Source of the DNA: Erwinia psidii
GTDB lineage: Bacteria; Pseudomonadota; Gammaproteobacteria; Enterobacterales; Enterobacteriaceae
DNA: 64,000 bases
NCBI RefSeq assembly: GCF_003846135.1
Contig: NZ_RHHM01000005.1
Coordinates: 1-64,000 of the forward strand
Reading direction: 5' to 3'
The position numbers and the translations under genes were made by a program. The notes below the pieces were generated by a model that was given only the letters and a program-made list of their open reading frames with translations, made no database searches and was not told the DNA's origin. Positions 19,790 through 28,619 of the stretch are shown here, piece by piece; position 1 is the stretch's first letter; each line of letters starts with the position of its first letter.

Positions 19790-20952
19790 TCTTCTTCCGG
19801 CCGGGACTGGGAGTCTTTGTACTGATTGACTTCCATATCATAGGCTTGCAGGAATGCGTTGCCAAAAAGCGTGTGGAAGTCGTCTTCTATCTCACCTGAC
19901 ATCTTCTGATAATGACGAAGAAAATAGTCCCACAGCGCGGCTTTTTTCATCATTCCCGGACTGATGCGTGGCATGTTTCCGTCGCGGCGGGCGAAGTCTT
20001 CCAGCCGCTGCGGGTTGAATGATTGCAACATGGCCGCAATAATGGCCCGGATCCCGGCAATCATTCCCAACTGATGTGCCTGCAAATCTACCAGAGCATC
20101 CCGAACGGCCTGTTCAGGCGGCATAAAGCCGGGCATCTCGCTTTGATAGATTTGCATCAGTACCGTTTTACCGGAGGGCAGGATCTTGAACGGGTTGTTA
20201 GCCTCATTGAGGATCATCGTCATTTCGGCTTTCACCCCACGTTTAAGGATGGAGCGTGAGGAGAGCAGGGCAACGGTCCCCTGTGAGAAAAGGCTGAGCA
20301 TCCTTCCGGTGATGCGCATCTGATCTTCCGTCAGTGTCGGTTTATCGGCATGATAATCCAGCCCCATTCCGTCCATCAGCGCGGCGAGCAGGCGCTGTTC
20401 ATTGCCAGGCGAAGTGGTGCGTTCTGACGGCATCATCGCATGATTAACCGGGTCAATACTTAACCGGGCGACGTTCTGCCGGGCTTGACGGGCGGATAAT
20501 TGCTCCTCGGTGTGCAGCTCAAAAGTCTCCATCAGCACCGCTTCCTGATGACGTGAAATGCCCAGCGGATCGGACGCAGAGTTATCATCATGGGTAAACA
20601 GAGTCAGCGGGTCGATATCGCTGAAAGCCGTCTCCTCCTCGTGTGCCGGGTCACTGACCCGAATCTGGTAATGGCCAATGTTTAGTACGTCAGCATGCTG
20701 TAACAAAATCTGGCTTCCCCGCGCCAGCGGGACACGATTATGCACTACGGCAGTGACGCTGCCATGATTGGTCAGACGACAATCACCATTGCTGGCAACA
20801 TGCACCACTGCCTGTAAACGTGAAATAGCACGGTCTTCATCCGGGAGTACCAGATCGTTGTCGACGCTCCGGCCAATGGTGCCGCCGGGTGGCACAAAAT
20901 CACAGCAGGTAAGGGGTGTTCCATTTTTGCTTTCAACAATGGTAAATCGCAT
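19786..20952 (-). CDS. tagH: FHA-domain T6SS protein TagH (Fha)
   Basis: A 388-residue protein. The N-terminal FHA domain (about residues 1-100) has GGTIGRSVDNDLVLPD, ISRLQAVVH and NHGSVTAVVHNRVPL, the phosphothreonine-binding loops. A variable linker leads to the T6SS-Fha C-terminal domain (LLAALMDGMGLDYHADKPTL, NPFKILPSGKTVLMQIY, MMKKAALWDYFLRHYQKMSG). Fha is the phospho-switch that promotes T6SS assembly when phosphorylated by PpkA. It is 41 bases after tagF and coupled to pppA. Confidence 0.9.
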   Translation of the reverse strand: MRFTIVESKNGTPLTCCDFVPPGGTIGRSVDNDLVLPDEDRAISRLQAVVHVASNGDCRLTNHGSVTAVVHNRVPLARGSQILLQHADVLNIGHYQIRVSDPAHEEETAFSDIDPLTLFTHDDNSASDPLGISRHQEAVLMETFELHTEEQLSARQARQNVARLSIDPVNHAMMPSERTTSPGNEQRLLAALMDGMGLDYHADKPTLTEDQMRITGRMLSLFSQGTVALLSSRSILKRGVKAEMTMILNEANNPFKILPSGKTVLMQIYQSEMPGFMPPEQAVRDALVDLQAHQLGMIAGIRAIIAAMLQSFNPQRLEDFARRDGNMPRISPGMMKKAALWDYFLRHYQKMSGEIEDDFHTLFGNAFLQAYDMEVNQYKDSQSRPEEE

Positions 20953-20993
20953 ACGCTTTTCCTGAAGCCAGGGCCATCACAGGCCAAGAGACG

Positions 20994-21692
20994 CTATTCA
21001 AACATGGGGGGATAGAGTCCATGCCGCCCTGTTTGTGCCATAGCGGCCGGGTTGAATAGTTGCGAGAACAGCTGAGCAGTAAGGTTACCGCTGTGTTTGT
21101 GACTGGTAAGAGGATAGCCATCACTCTGATTGGTCCACCAGTAGCTGGTGTACCCTGTTGGATCAAAATGTGCGGCCACTTCCGGCCAGGCAAGCGTGCA
21201 GGGCATATTCTGATAGCCAATGATATCCATAATATCTGAACGACCATTGTCGGGGATCGCCAGCGATGGCAGGTTATCCAACGCCTGATCCAGTTGGTTG
21301 ACCGTGAAAGGTACTTTCACCGCCTGATACATTGTGGCACCCAACAGCTGAAACCAGTCGCCGCAGATCATCAGTTGAGCCGGGTGCCAGTGCTTCAGCG
21401 CAACACGCTGCAGTACCAGTAGCGGCCATGCCCGTCCCACGCGATCTCTTGAAGGCATAAGACAGCCAATTTGCACTTGCTGCACGCCAAGCGTTGCCGG
21501 CATAGCAAAGTTCCACACTGGCGCATGCCTGAATTGTTCGCTAACGGCGTCACTGTGATGATGCCAGTGTGTCAGGCCCAGCTGGAACCAGTTAGACCAG
21601 TTGGTAACAATGTTCTCAGGAAGATGGCGTTGCAAAAAGTCACCGGTACCCGGCAGCTTGCCATACCATCCGGGCTGTTTTTTATCTGCCAT
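20994..21692 (-). CDS. tagF: T6SS-associated repressor protein TagF
   Basis: A 232-residue protein with the TagF signature WYGKLPGTGDFLQRHLPE near the N-terminus, then CLMPSRDRVGRAWPLLVL and TSYWWTNQSDG. In Pseudomonas and Agrobacterium TagF binds Fha and holds T6SS off independently of phosphorylation. ATG at 21692 is preferred: GAGG lies eight bases upstream and the gene then starts two bases after the tssM stop. Confidence 0.88.
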   Translation of the reverse strand: MADKKQPGWYGKLPGTGDFLQRHLPENIVTNWSNWFQLGLTHWHHHSDAVSEQFRHAPVWNFAMPATLGVQQVQIGCLMPSRDRVGRAWPLLVLQRVALKHWHPAQLMICGDWFQLLGATMYQAVKVPFTVNQLDQALDNLPSLAIPDNGRSDIMDIIGYQNMPCTLAWPEVAAHFDPTGYTSYWWTNQSDGYPLTSHKHSGNLTAQLFSQLFNPAAMAQTGRHGLYPPMFE

Positions 21693-21694
21693 GA

Positions 21695-23812
21695 TCAATC
21701 CTCACCGGACGGATAATCGTCAGAAATCATTGGAATGGCAATCGAGCTGCTTGCGGCATGCTGGGGTTCACTGTCTGTATTTTTCAACATTTTATGCATG
21801 AGCGAATTATCGCGCGCATAAGGTGAGGTCTGGATTTGCCTGTCGAGCAGCTGGCTGAGGTGCCAGTCAAGCTGCTGAAGTTGCCTGGTGGTTACGCTAT
21901 TTGGCAGCGTACGTTGCAGATTTTGCATCACCCAGCCCCGTAAAAATTCGCCATCGTAACTGCGTGGTTGATACAACATCTGATAGGCCCGCAAGGCATT
22001 ACGGCTGAATTCACTGTCCCCACCTTTGTCATTCCGTAAAGCAAGGGTAATGGCCTGTGCCACACGAGGCAGCAGCAGGCTTCTCAGCGCGTTTTGATAC
22101 AACCCCCACGCTGCGTTACCAATCTGCATACCCTGATATAGTCCTCCCCGCATACTCAGGGGTGGGTCATTGAGCGAAAAATGCGAACTTTGTGGTAATG
22201 CAACCAAATCGTTAAGGAAAGGTAGCAGATCAATAATTTCTCCGCGATTGTGGTTCTGAAATAGTGTGGCCTGCTGCTCAATGGGGACCAGACGGCTATC
22301 CACCTGTTGCAGATAGTGCTTATTTTGGTAATAGCTGGTGGTCCATAAACATGTGGCAGCGACCAGCGCCATCATCATCAAGGCATAACCTGCCCAGTGC
22401 ATCTGCCGGTTGCGACGTTCCCACAGGGGATCGCTACCTGCGAGGCTACTCTCCTTAAAAACCAGATCGCTGAGCAGGGAGTGAATAAAATAGCTCTGGC
22501 CTTTGGTCGCCGGAATGGGGGCGTGGCGGGTGACACTGTTCCAGTTGGCAATGGTTTGATCGGCGTCCTGCGGCAGTTGTAGCTTCCGCGTTAGCTCACC
22601 CATAATACGGTCAAAAGGCAATCCCTCCTGAGTACCACTGGTGAAAAACAGTCCGCGAGGAACCCAGGGCATTTTGCCATTTTCTGCGGTGAAAACGATC
22701 TCGAAATATTCAGCCAGCAAGGGTTGCAGCGAGGCAAACTCCTGTGGAAACAGGAAACAATCCGCACGGAGGCTCAGGTCTTTCTCTCTGGCCATTTTGT
22801 CCGCCAGATTATCCCGCAGGCGCTGGGTCAGCTGACGGAACTGCTGTTCAAAGTATTTTTCCTGTGGGATGGCATTTTGCTGGTCTGGTTCAAGGGGAAA
22901 GGAGAAGCCCCATACTGCATCACGCTGTGCTTTATCCAGGTTAGCGTAATAGCTCATAAATCCCTTCAGCAGGTCGGTCTTGGTCACCATCACGTACACC
23001 GGGAAGTGGATACCGGTTTGCTGATGAAGTTCTGCCATGCGCTGACGCAGGGCATTAGCCTGAGTATAGCGGGCCTCAGCGGAATCACTTAGCAGGTCTG
23101 CGACGCTGATGGTTATAATCACGCCGTTGATGGGTTGCCGCGCGCGGTAGCGTTTCAACAGGGCGATAAATGTTTGCCATTCACCAGCGTCTCTTTCGCG
23201 CTGGCTCTCCTGTAGGGTGTAACGTCCTGCCGTGTCCAGCAAAACGGCGTCACGGGTAAACCACCAGTCACAATGGCGTGTGCCACCAACGCCGCGCAGC
23301 GCCGTTTTGCCCAGGCTGTCACTGAGTGGAAATTCCAGCCCGGAATTGATCAAGGCGGTGGTTTTACCTGCACCCGGCGCGCCAACAATCATGTACCAGG
23401 GGAGCTGGTAAAGGTACTGAGCGCTGAAGCGCTGCAGCCAGGCGTACTGTTTATTTTTCTGCGGCGAACTGAACTGGATCCTCTTCAACAGCATTGCCGC
23501 TTCGCTAAAGCGACTATTCAGTAGCTCGCCGGTTGCCTCCTGTTCGGCATAATCGATGCTATGTTTTTGTAAGTTGTGCAGCAGTTTGCTGTTAAACCAT
23601 GCGCGGTAAAGCTGCGGGATCAGCTGCAATAAAATCCACAGGAAATAGCACAACCCAATGGCAATCTGGCGGTGGATGCCACTCTCCAGCCAGCGATTTC
23701 TGCCAAATGTGACCTGTGGGCCGATTGTCCAGATCAACGCAGACAGTGCGGTAATCCCCAAAAAACTCCACAGCAGTCGACTGAAGATGATTGTGGTGAA
23801 GAATGGCGGCAT
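21695..23812 (-). CDS. tssM: Short TssM (IcmF/VasK) inner-membrane protein
   Basis: A 705-residue T6SS membrane-complex protein. Two N-terminal membrane segments (about residues 9-31 and 48-67) precede a cytoplasmic NTPase domain with Walker A VGAPGAGKTTALINSG and DTAGRYTLQ; a third membrane segment (YALMMMALVAATCLWTT) starts near residue 470. Ordinary TssM proteins have about 1,100-1,200 residues. This one ends about 215 residues after the last membrane segment, so most of the large periplasmic region, including the part that contacts TssJ, is absent. The stop lies within a tightly coupled operon and no homology resumes after it, so it looks like a native short form rather than a frameshift. 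Confidence 0.9.
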   Translation of the reverse strand: MPPFFTTIIFSRLLWSFLGITALSALIWTIGPQVTFGRNRWLESGIHRQIAIGLCYFLWILLQLIPQLYRAWFNSKLLHNLQKHSIDYAEQEATGELLNSRFSEAAMLLKRIQFSSPQKNKQYAWLQRFSAQYLYQLPWYMIVGAPGAGKTTALINSGLEFPLSDSLGKTALRGVGGTRHCDWWFTRDAVLLDTAGRYTLQESQRERDAGEWQTFIALLKRYRARQPINGVIITISVADLLSDSAEARYTQANALRQRMAELHQQTGIHFPVYVMVTKTDLLKGFMSYYANLDKAQRDAVWGFSFPLEPDQQNAIPQEKYFEQQFRQLTQRLRDNLADKMAREKDLSLRADCFLFPQEFASLQPLLAEYFEIVFTAENGKMPWVPRGLFFTSGTQEGLPFDRIMGELTRKLQLPQDADQTIANWNSVTRHAPIPATKGQSYFIHSLLSDLVFKESSLAGSDPLWERRNRQMHWAGYALMMMALVAATCLWTTSYYQNKHYLQQVDSRLVPIEQQATLFQNHNRGEIIDLLPFLNDLVALPQSSHFSLNDPPLSMRGGLYQGMQIGNAAWGLYQNALRSLLLPRVAQAITLALRNDKGGDSEFSRNALRAYQMLYQPRSYDGEFLRGWVMQNLQRTLPNSVTTRQLQQLDWHLSQLLDRQIQTSPYARDNSLMHKMLKNTDSEPQHAASSSIAIPMISDDYPSGED

Positions 23813-25143
23813 CAGGATTTATCCTTCTGACTGTCTGCTGTTACTGTTACAGGGAAAAGAATAATTTCCACACGACGGTTTTGTGCCCGGTTTTCATCAC
23901 TGTCATTTGGTAACAGTGGATTGCTGTTGCCGAGCCCTTCACTACGGATAACATGCCCCGGTTTTTGTATCTGCAACATCAGCGTACTGATACCGCGTGC
24001 CTGTGCCAGTGAGATGTCGTGGTCAGATGTGAAGTGGGAGACTGGCATCGGACGATCGTCGGTGTAGACCCTGACCACCACCATGCCCTGAATATTATCC
24101 ATAGCAGCCGATACACGGGTAATAATCGCACGCCCCCGTGGCGTCAGCTCGGTACTTGCTTCGCGAAACAGTCTGTCAGCGGCAATGATAACCTTGCTGC
24201 CGTTGCTGGTGTCAGTGACATCCACTTGACGGCTGATAATGAGGTCATCAAGGCGTTGGCGGATATCCAGTAAAGCCTGTGAAGCGTGGCTGAGTTTGCC
24301 CGGTTGCATCCTCGGCAGTGGTGTCTGCCAGATAGCGCGTAACAGAGGCCCGCTGGTGTTGTTCAGCTGCCAGTTAAAAGCGGAGTAGATGAGACTGGCA
24401 ATAAATGCGGTGATGGTGATACAAACCCACAGTGGCACAGGAGGGCACCACCGCGCATTTTGGCTGGTCGCGGTTAATGGCTGAGGGACTGGGGTGCTTT
24501 CCGTTAACCCACGGGTATCGCGGATCAGCTGAGCCAGGCGTTCCCGCATTGCCTCACGTTGCAGGTGGCCTTGTTCCATTGCCCGATAACGCCCCTCATA
24601 GCCAAGCAGCAGGCAATAGTTAATGACTTCCAATAGCCAGAGATGTTGAGCTGGTGTCTGCGAAATGCGAGACAGCAACTGAAAAACTTTTTCGCCACCC
24701 CAGCTTTCGTTATGAAAAGTCACCAGTAATCCATTACCCGACCAGACGCTTCGGCTTCCCCATGGGGTTTGTCCCGCAGCTTCATCCAGTACACTGCACA
24801 GGCAGTAACGTGCACCAATAATCATATCAAAGGGTAAACCGGCTTGTTTGCTACGTCGTTCAAACTGGCGGACTTCATCAACGAGTTGCTGACGCAGCAT
24901 GACAGGATCGTCATGGGTTGCAGCCGTGCGGATCTGCACGATGGCATTCAGCAATGGTGCGGCAGCTGTCATTAACCGATTTTCCTGGCCGACTGAGAGA
25001 GACGTGTCAGGGTGGTGTTCCTTATTCATCTGGTTTACTGTCTCTGCTGTAAGACCCTGCTGGGTAGGCATTTTGAACTGGTCAGACGCTGAACTGTTTC
25101 CTTTATGTGGTTCGTTGAGCCTATTCCAGAATCCAGGTTGCAT
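23812..25143 (-). CDS. tssL: TssL (DotU) fused to an OmpA-like peptidoglycan-binding domain
   Basis: About 443 residues. A DotU domain (LLNAIVQIRTAATHDDPVML, DEVRQFERRSKQAGLP, CSVLDEAAGQTPWG, NYCLLLGYEGRYR) is followed by one membrane segment (LWVCITITAFIASLIYSAF) and a periplasmic OmpA-type domain (IIAADRLFREASTELTPRG, VRVYTDDRPM, ENRAQNRRVEIILFPV). TssL dimers pair with TssM to form the T6SS trans-envelope base; the OmpA part anchors it to the cell wall. ATG at 25143 is chosen over a TTG at 25179; it overlaps the lipoprotein gene by 23 bases. The stop shares one base with the tssM start (TGATG). Confidence 0.88.
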   Translation of the reverse strand: MQPGFWNRLNEPHKGNSSASDQFKMPTQQGLTAETVNQMNKEHHPDTSLSVGQENRLMTAAAPLLNAIVQIRTAATHDDPVMLRQQLVDEVRQFERRSKQAGLPFDMIIGARYCLCSVLDEAAGQTPWGSRSVWSGNGLLVTFHNESWGGEKVFQLLSRISQTPAQHLWLLEVINYCLLLGYEGRYRAMEQGHLQREAMRERLAQLIRDTRGLTESTPVPQPLTATSQNARWCPPVPLWVCITITAFIASLIYSAFNWQLNNTSGPLLRAIWQTPLPRMQPGKLSHASQALLDIRQRLDDLIISRQVDVTDTSNGSKVIIAADRLFREASTELTPRGRAIITRVSAAMDNIQGMVVVRVYTDDRPMPVSHFTSDHDISLAQARGISTLMLQIQKPGHVIRSEGLGNSNPLLPNDSDENRAQNRRVEIILFPVTVTADSQKDKS

Positions 25144-25630
25144 TGTTGTTGTCACGACAGGCTTTGCTTTTATCGCCAACGTTCACGCAGATTTTTTTGC
25201 TATTTTTACGAACTTTTGGCCGATCGCTTTTAAGTGTGGCGTCATACAGAACACTTTTTACTCCAGCTTTAAATGGTACATAGCCGGTCAGCAATTGCCC
25301 ATCGTCATCTGCTATCGCCAGCCAGTGGTTTTCCACCTTACCCAGCACGGTGAACGGTTTGCCATTTTCAAGATAGCGAATAATCTTGCCATCAAAGCCA
25401 GGCCTGTCCATCACTGATGCATTATACAATGCCCGATAAGTTTCATTGACTGGCGTAAAAGAGTGTGGCGCCTCAATGGCATGGCGATGGGTTAACTGGA
25501 CTCCATCAACGACAGAGTTAATGAGTGTATCATCGGTAATCGGTGGGGTTGTTTGACAACCAGTCAGAAACAGCGCGGTCAGGAAGCTGAACGCGACGCT
25601 TAATTTCACATCATTTCTGGTGAGCATCAT
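25121..25630 (-). CDS. SH3-domain lipoprotein, first gene of the T6SS-like operon
   Basis: A 169-residue lipoprotein: signal sequence VAFSFLTALFLTGC has a lipobox (LTGC). The middle resembles a bacterial SH3 (SH3_3) domain: YRALYNASVMDRPGFDGKII, then GKPFTVLGKVENHWLAIADD and GQLLTGYVPFKAGV. Two cysteines near the C-terminus (ICVNVGDKSKAC) could form a disulfide. It is not recognisable as TssJ, the usual T6SS outer-membrane lipoprotein, but occupies a position where an outer-membrane anchor would be useful. That substitution is a hypothesis. It leads the operon and overlaps tssL. Confidence 0.8.
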   Translation of the reverse strand: MMLTRNDVKLSVAFSFLTALFLTGCQTTPPITDDTLINSVVDGVQLTHRHAIEAPHSFTPVNETYRALYNASVMDRPGFDGKIIRYLENGKPFTVLGKVENHWLAIADDDGQLLTGYVPFKAGVKSVLYDATLKSDRPKVRKNSKKICVNVGDKSKACRDNNNATWILE

Positions 25631-26325
25631 AACTAAGCCTTATATTTCACAAGCTAAATCCCAAATACGCACAGCAGTCCGAAGATAAAAATGACCGCTG
25701 CGCATTAAAAATATGCTGATTTATATGAAGATAAATTTCATGCCAGTTTACCTTAGGCTTTTAGGAATGGAAACAATTGAGGCGTACCACTTTACATGTT
25801 ATTGGCCTCTCAGAGGGAGATAGTGCCGTAATGCCATTTCAAATAAGAGACAATGGTTAGCAATATTGATTATTCGTTTGATGTCCGATGCTTCGGGGCC
25901 ATGTGCGGGGGGGACTGGCCTGCGGTTGAGCACCGCCGTATCAGCGGGAAACACATCAGCCCTGGCTGAAGAAGGGGGGGGCACAGGGTTGATCATTGCT
26001 TCTTACCGCACCTGGGCGGCTAACAGATTATGTTGATAAGCCACCAGATGGTTAGCAGCCAGTACTCTTATATTAACCGGCCCTGTCACGGTCACCGGCA
26101 TCACCATCCCTGACACAGTGGCATTTTTTCATCAGACTCTTCCTGTTGTGAAATGCTCCCGGCTCTTGATGATAATCAGATGGTCTGTCAGTGAGTTATC
26201 TCTGCCCATTGACCGAAAAGAAGCGCTGGCTGGTGGGCGCACACGGGCAAAAATGTTAAGCTGGTCATGTTTTGAGGTCCTGAGCTACGTGTAACTTTGC
26301 CCTGACGGTGGGCAATGATGAGGTT
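25631..26325. other. Long spacer between the T6SS-like operon and ychO
   Basis: About 695 bases between divergent genes. The first 170 bases next to the lipoprotein gene are AT-rich and probably hold the operon promoter. The rest has only short frames, such as one at 25799-25996 on the minus strand whose product starts MINPVPPPSSARADVF and which I do not recognise. ychN, present before ychO in E. coli, is absent. The region probably contains the right-hand junction of the inserted operon and decayed DNA. Confidence 0.4.
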
Positions 26326-27759
26326 ATGAGAAGAGTAAATCGTACGGTATCCCTTCATCGCAGACTCATTTTGCTGGTTGCCGCGTTCAGCTGCCTTCAG
26401 GTGGCAGATGCCACCACTCCCGGTACCCAACTTGCCGATACACCTTTTGACGATCCTGCCCGTTTCAGTCGCTCACTTCCCGATTTGGGCAGTGCCGCAT
26501 CATCCGATGCGGCGTTCGAAAAGCGTGTGGCACAGGCGATGAAAAGCATCGGTGAAGCCAGCATGAACAGTGATGATGATAAATCACTGGGTAGCTCTGC
26601 CGGGCAGTGGGCTTTTGACCATTTTCGTGATGAGGCTACCAGCCGGGCAGAAAGTGAAGGCAGGCAACTGCTTTCACCCTATGGTCGCGCCAGCCTGTCG
26701 CTGGACGTTGACAGTCGGGGGAATTTCGATGGTACATCGGCGCAACTGGTGACGCCGTGGCGGGATAATTACGCCGGGCTGACCTTCAGCCAGATTGGCA
26801 TTCAGCAGAGCAGTAATGGCCTGTCAGCCAGCGCCGGACTGGGCCAGCGTTGGCTGACAGGCGGCTGGCGGCTTGGCTATAACGCGTTTATCGACGACCT
26901 GGTGGCGTCAGGACAACAGCGGGGATCGCTGGGCGCGGAAGCATCCGGTGACTTTCTGCGTTTCTCGGCTAACTACTACCAGCCGCTATCCGGCTGGCGT
27001 GACAATACCGAGATCACGCAGATGCGTATGGCACAAGGTTATGATATTACCACTGAAGGCTTTCTGCCGTTTTACCGGCAACTTGGGGTTTCACTGAGCT
27101 ACGAGCAGTATTTTGGCGATAATGTTGGCCTGTTTAACAGTGGCACCTATGGCAATAATCCTGCTGCCGTTGAGCTGGGGATCAATTATACCCCCATGCC
27201 GTTGTTTACGCTTACCGCGTCAAGAAAAACGGCAGATACCGGTGAAACTCAGGATCAGCTGGGTCTGAAAATGAATTATCAGATTGGAGTAGCATTGAGT
27301 AAGCAATTGTCAGCCAGTAACGTCGCAGCCTCCCGATCCCTGAGTGGCAGCCGTTACGATCCTGTCAAGCGCAATAACACGCCGGTAATGGATTTCCGCC
27401 AGCGTAAAACCCTGTCGGTGTTCCTTGCCACGCCACCCTGGCAGCTTCATCCGGGTGAAGCATTGCCCCTGAAGCTACAAATCCGCCATGCTAATCCCAT
27501 CAAAGCTATCAGCTGGCAGGGGGACACGCAGGCGTTGAGTCTGACCTCTGCGGCGAACAGCAGCGATCCGCAGGGCTGGAGTATCATTATTCCACAATGG
27601 GATAACTCACCTGATGCTGCCAACGCGTATCATCTGTCGGTAACGCTGGAAGACAGCCGGCAACAGCGGGTAACGTCGAACTGGATCACCATTAAACTGG
27701 CTCAGCCAGTGGCGATGGATAACCGTGACGATAATCAGTTTGATGTGATGGCTCCCTGA
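26326..27759 (+). CDS. ychO: Inverse autotransporter / invasin-type beta-barrel protein YchO
   Basis: About 477 residues from ATG 26326 (an in-frame GTG at 26308 is possible but lacks a ribosome-binding site). A signal peptide (LILLVAAFSCLQVADA) precedes a helical stretch, then an intimin/invasin-type barrel (GRASLSLDVDSRGNFDGTSA, GLGQRWLTGGWRLGYNAFID, LSYEQYFGDNVGLF, AAVELGINYTPMPLFTL), then one Ig-like domain (PWQLHPGEALPLKLQIRH..., SVTLEDSRQQRVTSNWITI). Unlike long adhesins it has a single passenger domain, like E. coli YchO (464 residues). It likely sits in the outer membrane; its role in adhesion is not certain. The chaC..ychO order is conserved apart from the inserted operon. Confidence 0.9.
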   Translation: MRRVNRTVSLHRRLILLVAAFSCLQVADATTPGTQLADTPFDDPARFSRSLPDLGSAASSDAAFEKRVAQAMKSIGEASMNSDDDKSLGSSAGQWAFDHFRDEATSRAESEGRQLLSPYGRASLSLDVDSRGNFDGTSAQLVTPWRDNYAGLTFSQIGIQQSSNGLSASAGLGQRWLTGGWRLGYNAFIDDLVASGQQRGSLGAEASGDFLRFSANYYQPLSGWRDNTEITQMRMAQGYDITTEGFLPFYRQLGVSLSYEQYFGDNVGLFNSGTYGNNPAAVELGINYTPMPLFTLTASRKTADTGETQDQLGLKMNYQIGVALSKQLSASNVAASRSLSGSRYDPVKRNNTPVMDFRQRKTLSVFLATPPWQLHPGEALPLKLQIRHANPIKAISWQGDTQALSLTSAANSSDPQGWSIIIPQWDNSPDAANAYHLSVTLEDSRQQRVTSNWITIKLAQPVAMDNRDDNQFDVMAP

Positions 27760-28085
27760 CAGGCAACCGTATCAACGGCAGTGGCGGTGCTCCCGTCTGC
27801 CCGACAGGGCACCCGGCATATGAGATGCGGTGCAAAGGTTTTTTGTTCGGCTGTTGCAATGTGGAAGGGGGATGACCGGCTCGCCCGCCTTTGTGGAAGG
27901 GGGATGACCGGCTCGCCCGCCTTTGGCCGGCGCACCGGGAGTTTGCTGGTCCTTCCTGTGGCACAGCGCATTGGTGTGCCCTTTATTTCCTCAGTGTGAT
28001 GAGAATAAGCTGCGCGAAAGGTTAAAAACAGAGATTCTTCATGACGCTTGTACCCTCAGTGATAACGGGGTTAAGCGCCACCCTG
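27760..28085. other. Intergenic region after ychO with a tandem duplication
   Basis: A 326-base convergent gap between ychO and dsbB. It holds a perfect 32-bp tandem duplication (27861-27924) and otherwise nothing recognisable. In E. coli the narXL/narK/narGHJI nitrate genes lie beyond ychO; none is present here. Confidence 0.5.
27861..27924. repeat. Perfect 32-bp tandem direct repeat
   Basis: The 32-base unit at 27861-27892, beginning GTGGAAGGGGGATGACCGGC, is repeated without a mismatch at 27893-27924. The two copies are adjacent with no spacer. It lies outside any gene. Confidence 0.95.
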
Positions 28086-28619
28086 TCATCTACGGGTAAA
28101 CAGCTCGCGTTTTTTTTCTCTGAAGCACTGTGCTACCAGTACCAGTAAACCAATGACCATAAAAACGGCGAAAATAATAAGCAGCCACTGAGGCATTTCC
28201 AGTGAGAATAACGACCACTGTTTTGCCGCGCAGTCACCGGAAGCGACAAAAACGGAAGGCAACCATTTGTCAAGTGGCAACCAGTCCGGGAACCGGACTG
28301 CGAAGTCGCAGGTGGTGAAGGGGTTTGGATGCAGCTGGATCATGGTGTGCTCCCAGGACAAACGCAGTCCTGTATATGCGCTGTAAAGCCATATCATGAT
28401 TGCCACCCAGCGCAGTGGGGTTTTGGGGGCGATGGCACCCAGTAGTCCTGCTCCCATTACACCAAACAGCGCACAGCGCTCGTAGATACACATCACGCAG
28501 GGTTTCAACAGCATCACATGCTGGAAATAGAGCGCGACCATTTCCAGACAAAAGGCCGTGAATGCCATTAACAGCCAGGCACCACGGCCACGGGAACAAC
28601 CATTTAAATATCGCAACAT
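28086..28619 (-). CDS. dsbB: Disulfide bond formation protein DsbB
   Basis: A 177-residue inner-membrane quinone reductase that reoxidises DsbA. The two redox pairs are visible: Cys-X-X-Cys in [17 protein letters not shown], and the second periplasmic-loop pair in [20 protein letters not shown] and [12 protein letters not shown]. Four membrane helices are present. The ATG at 28619 ([20 protein letters not shown]) matches E. coli DsbB; the longer frame adds 22 unconserved residues. In E. coli nhaB lies between dsbB and fadR; it is missing here. Confidence 0.96.
   Translation of the reverse strand: MLRYLNGCSRGRGAWLLMAFTAFCLEMVALYFQHVMLLKPCVMCIYERCALFGVMGAGLLGAIAPKTPLRWVAIMIWLYSAYTGLRLSWEHTMIQLHPNPFTTCDFAVRFPDWLPLDKWLPSVFVASGDCAAKQWSLFSLEMPQWLLIIFAVFMVIGLLVLVAQCFREKKRELFTRR

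Noticed and set aside
21695-23812. tssM shortened by a frameshift
   Set aside because: No TssM-like sequence continues in another frame; the next gene, tagF, begins two bases after the stop with its own ribosome-binding site.
24899-25417. 172-residue plus-strand open frame across tssL and the lipoprotein gene
   Set aside because: Antisense to two genes with clear motifs; hydrophobic residues arise from the opposite-strand codons.
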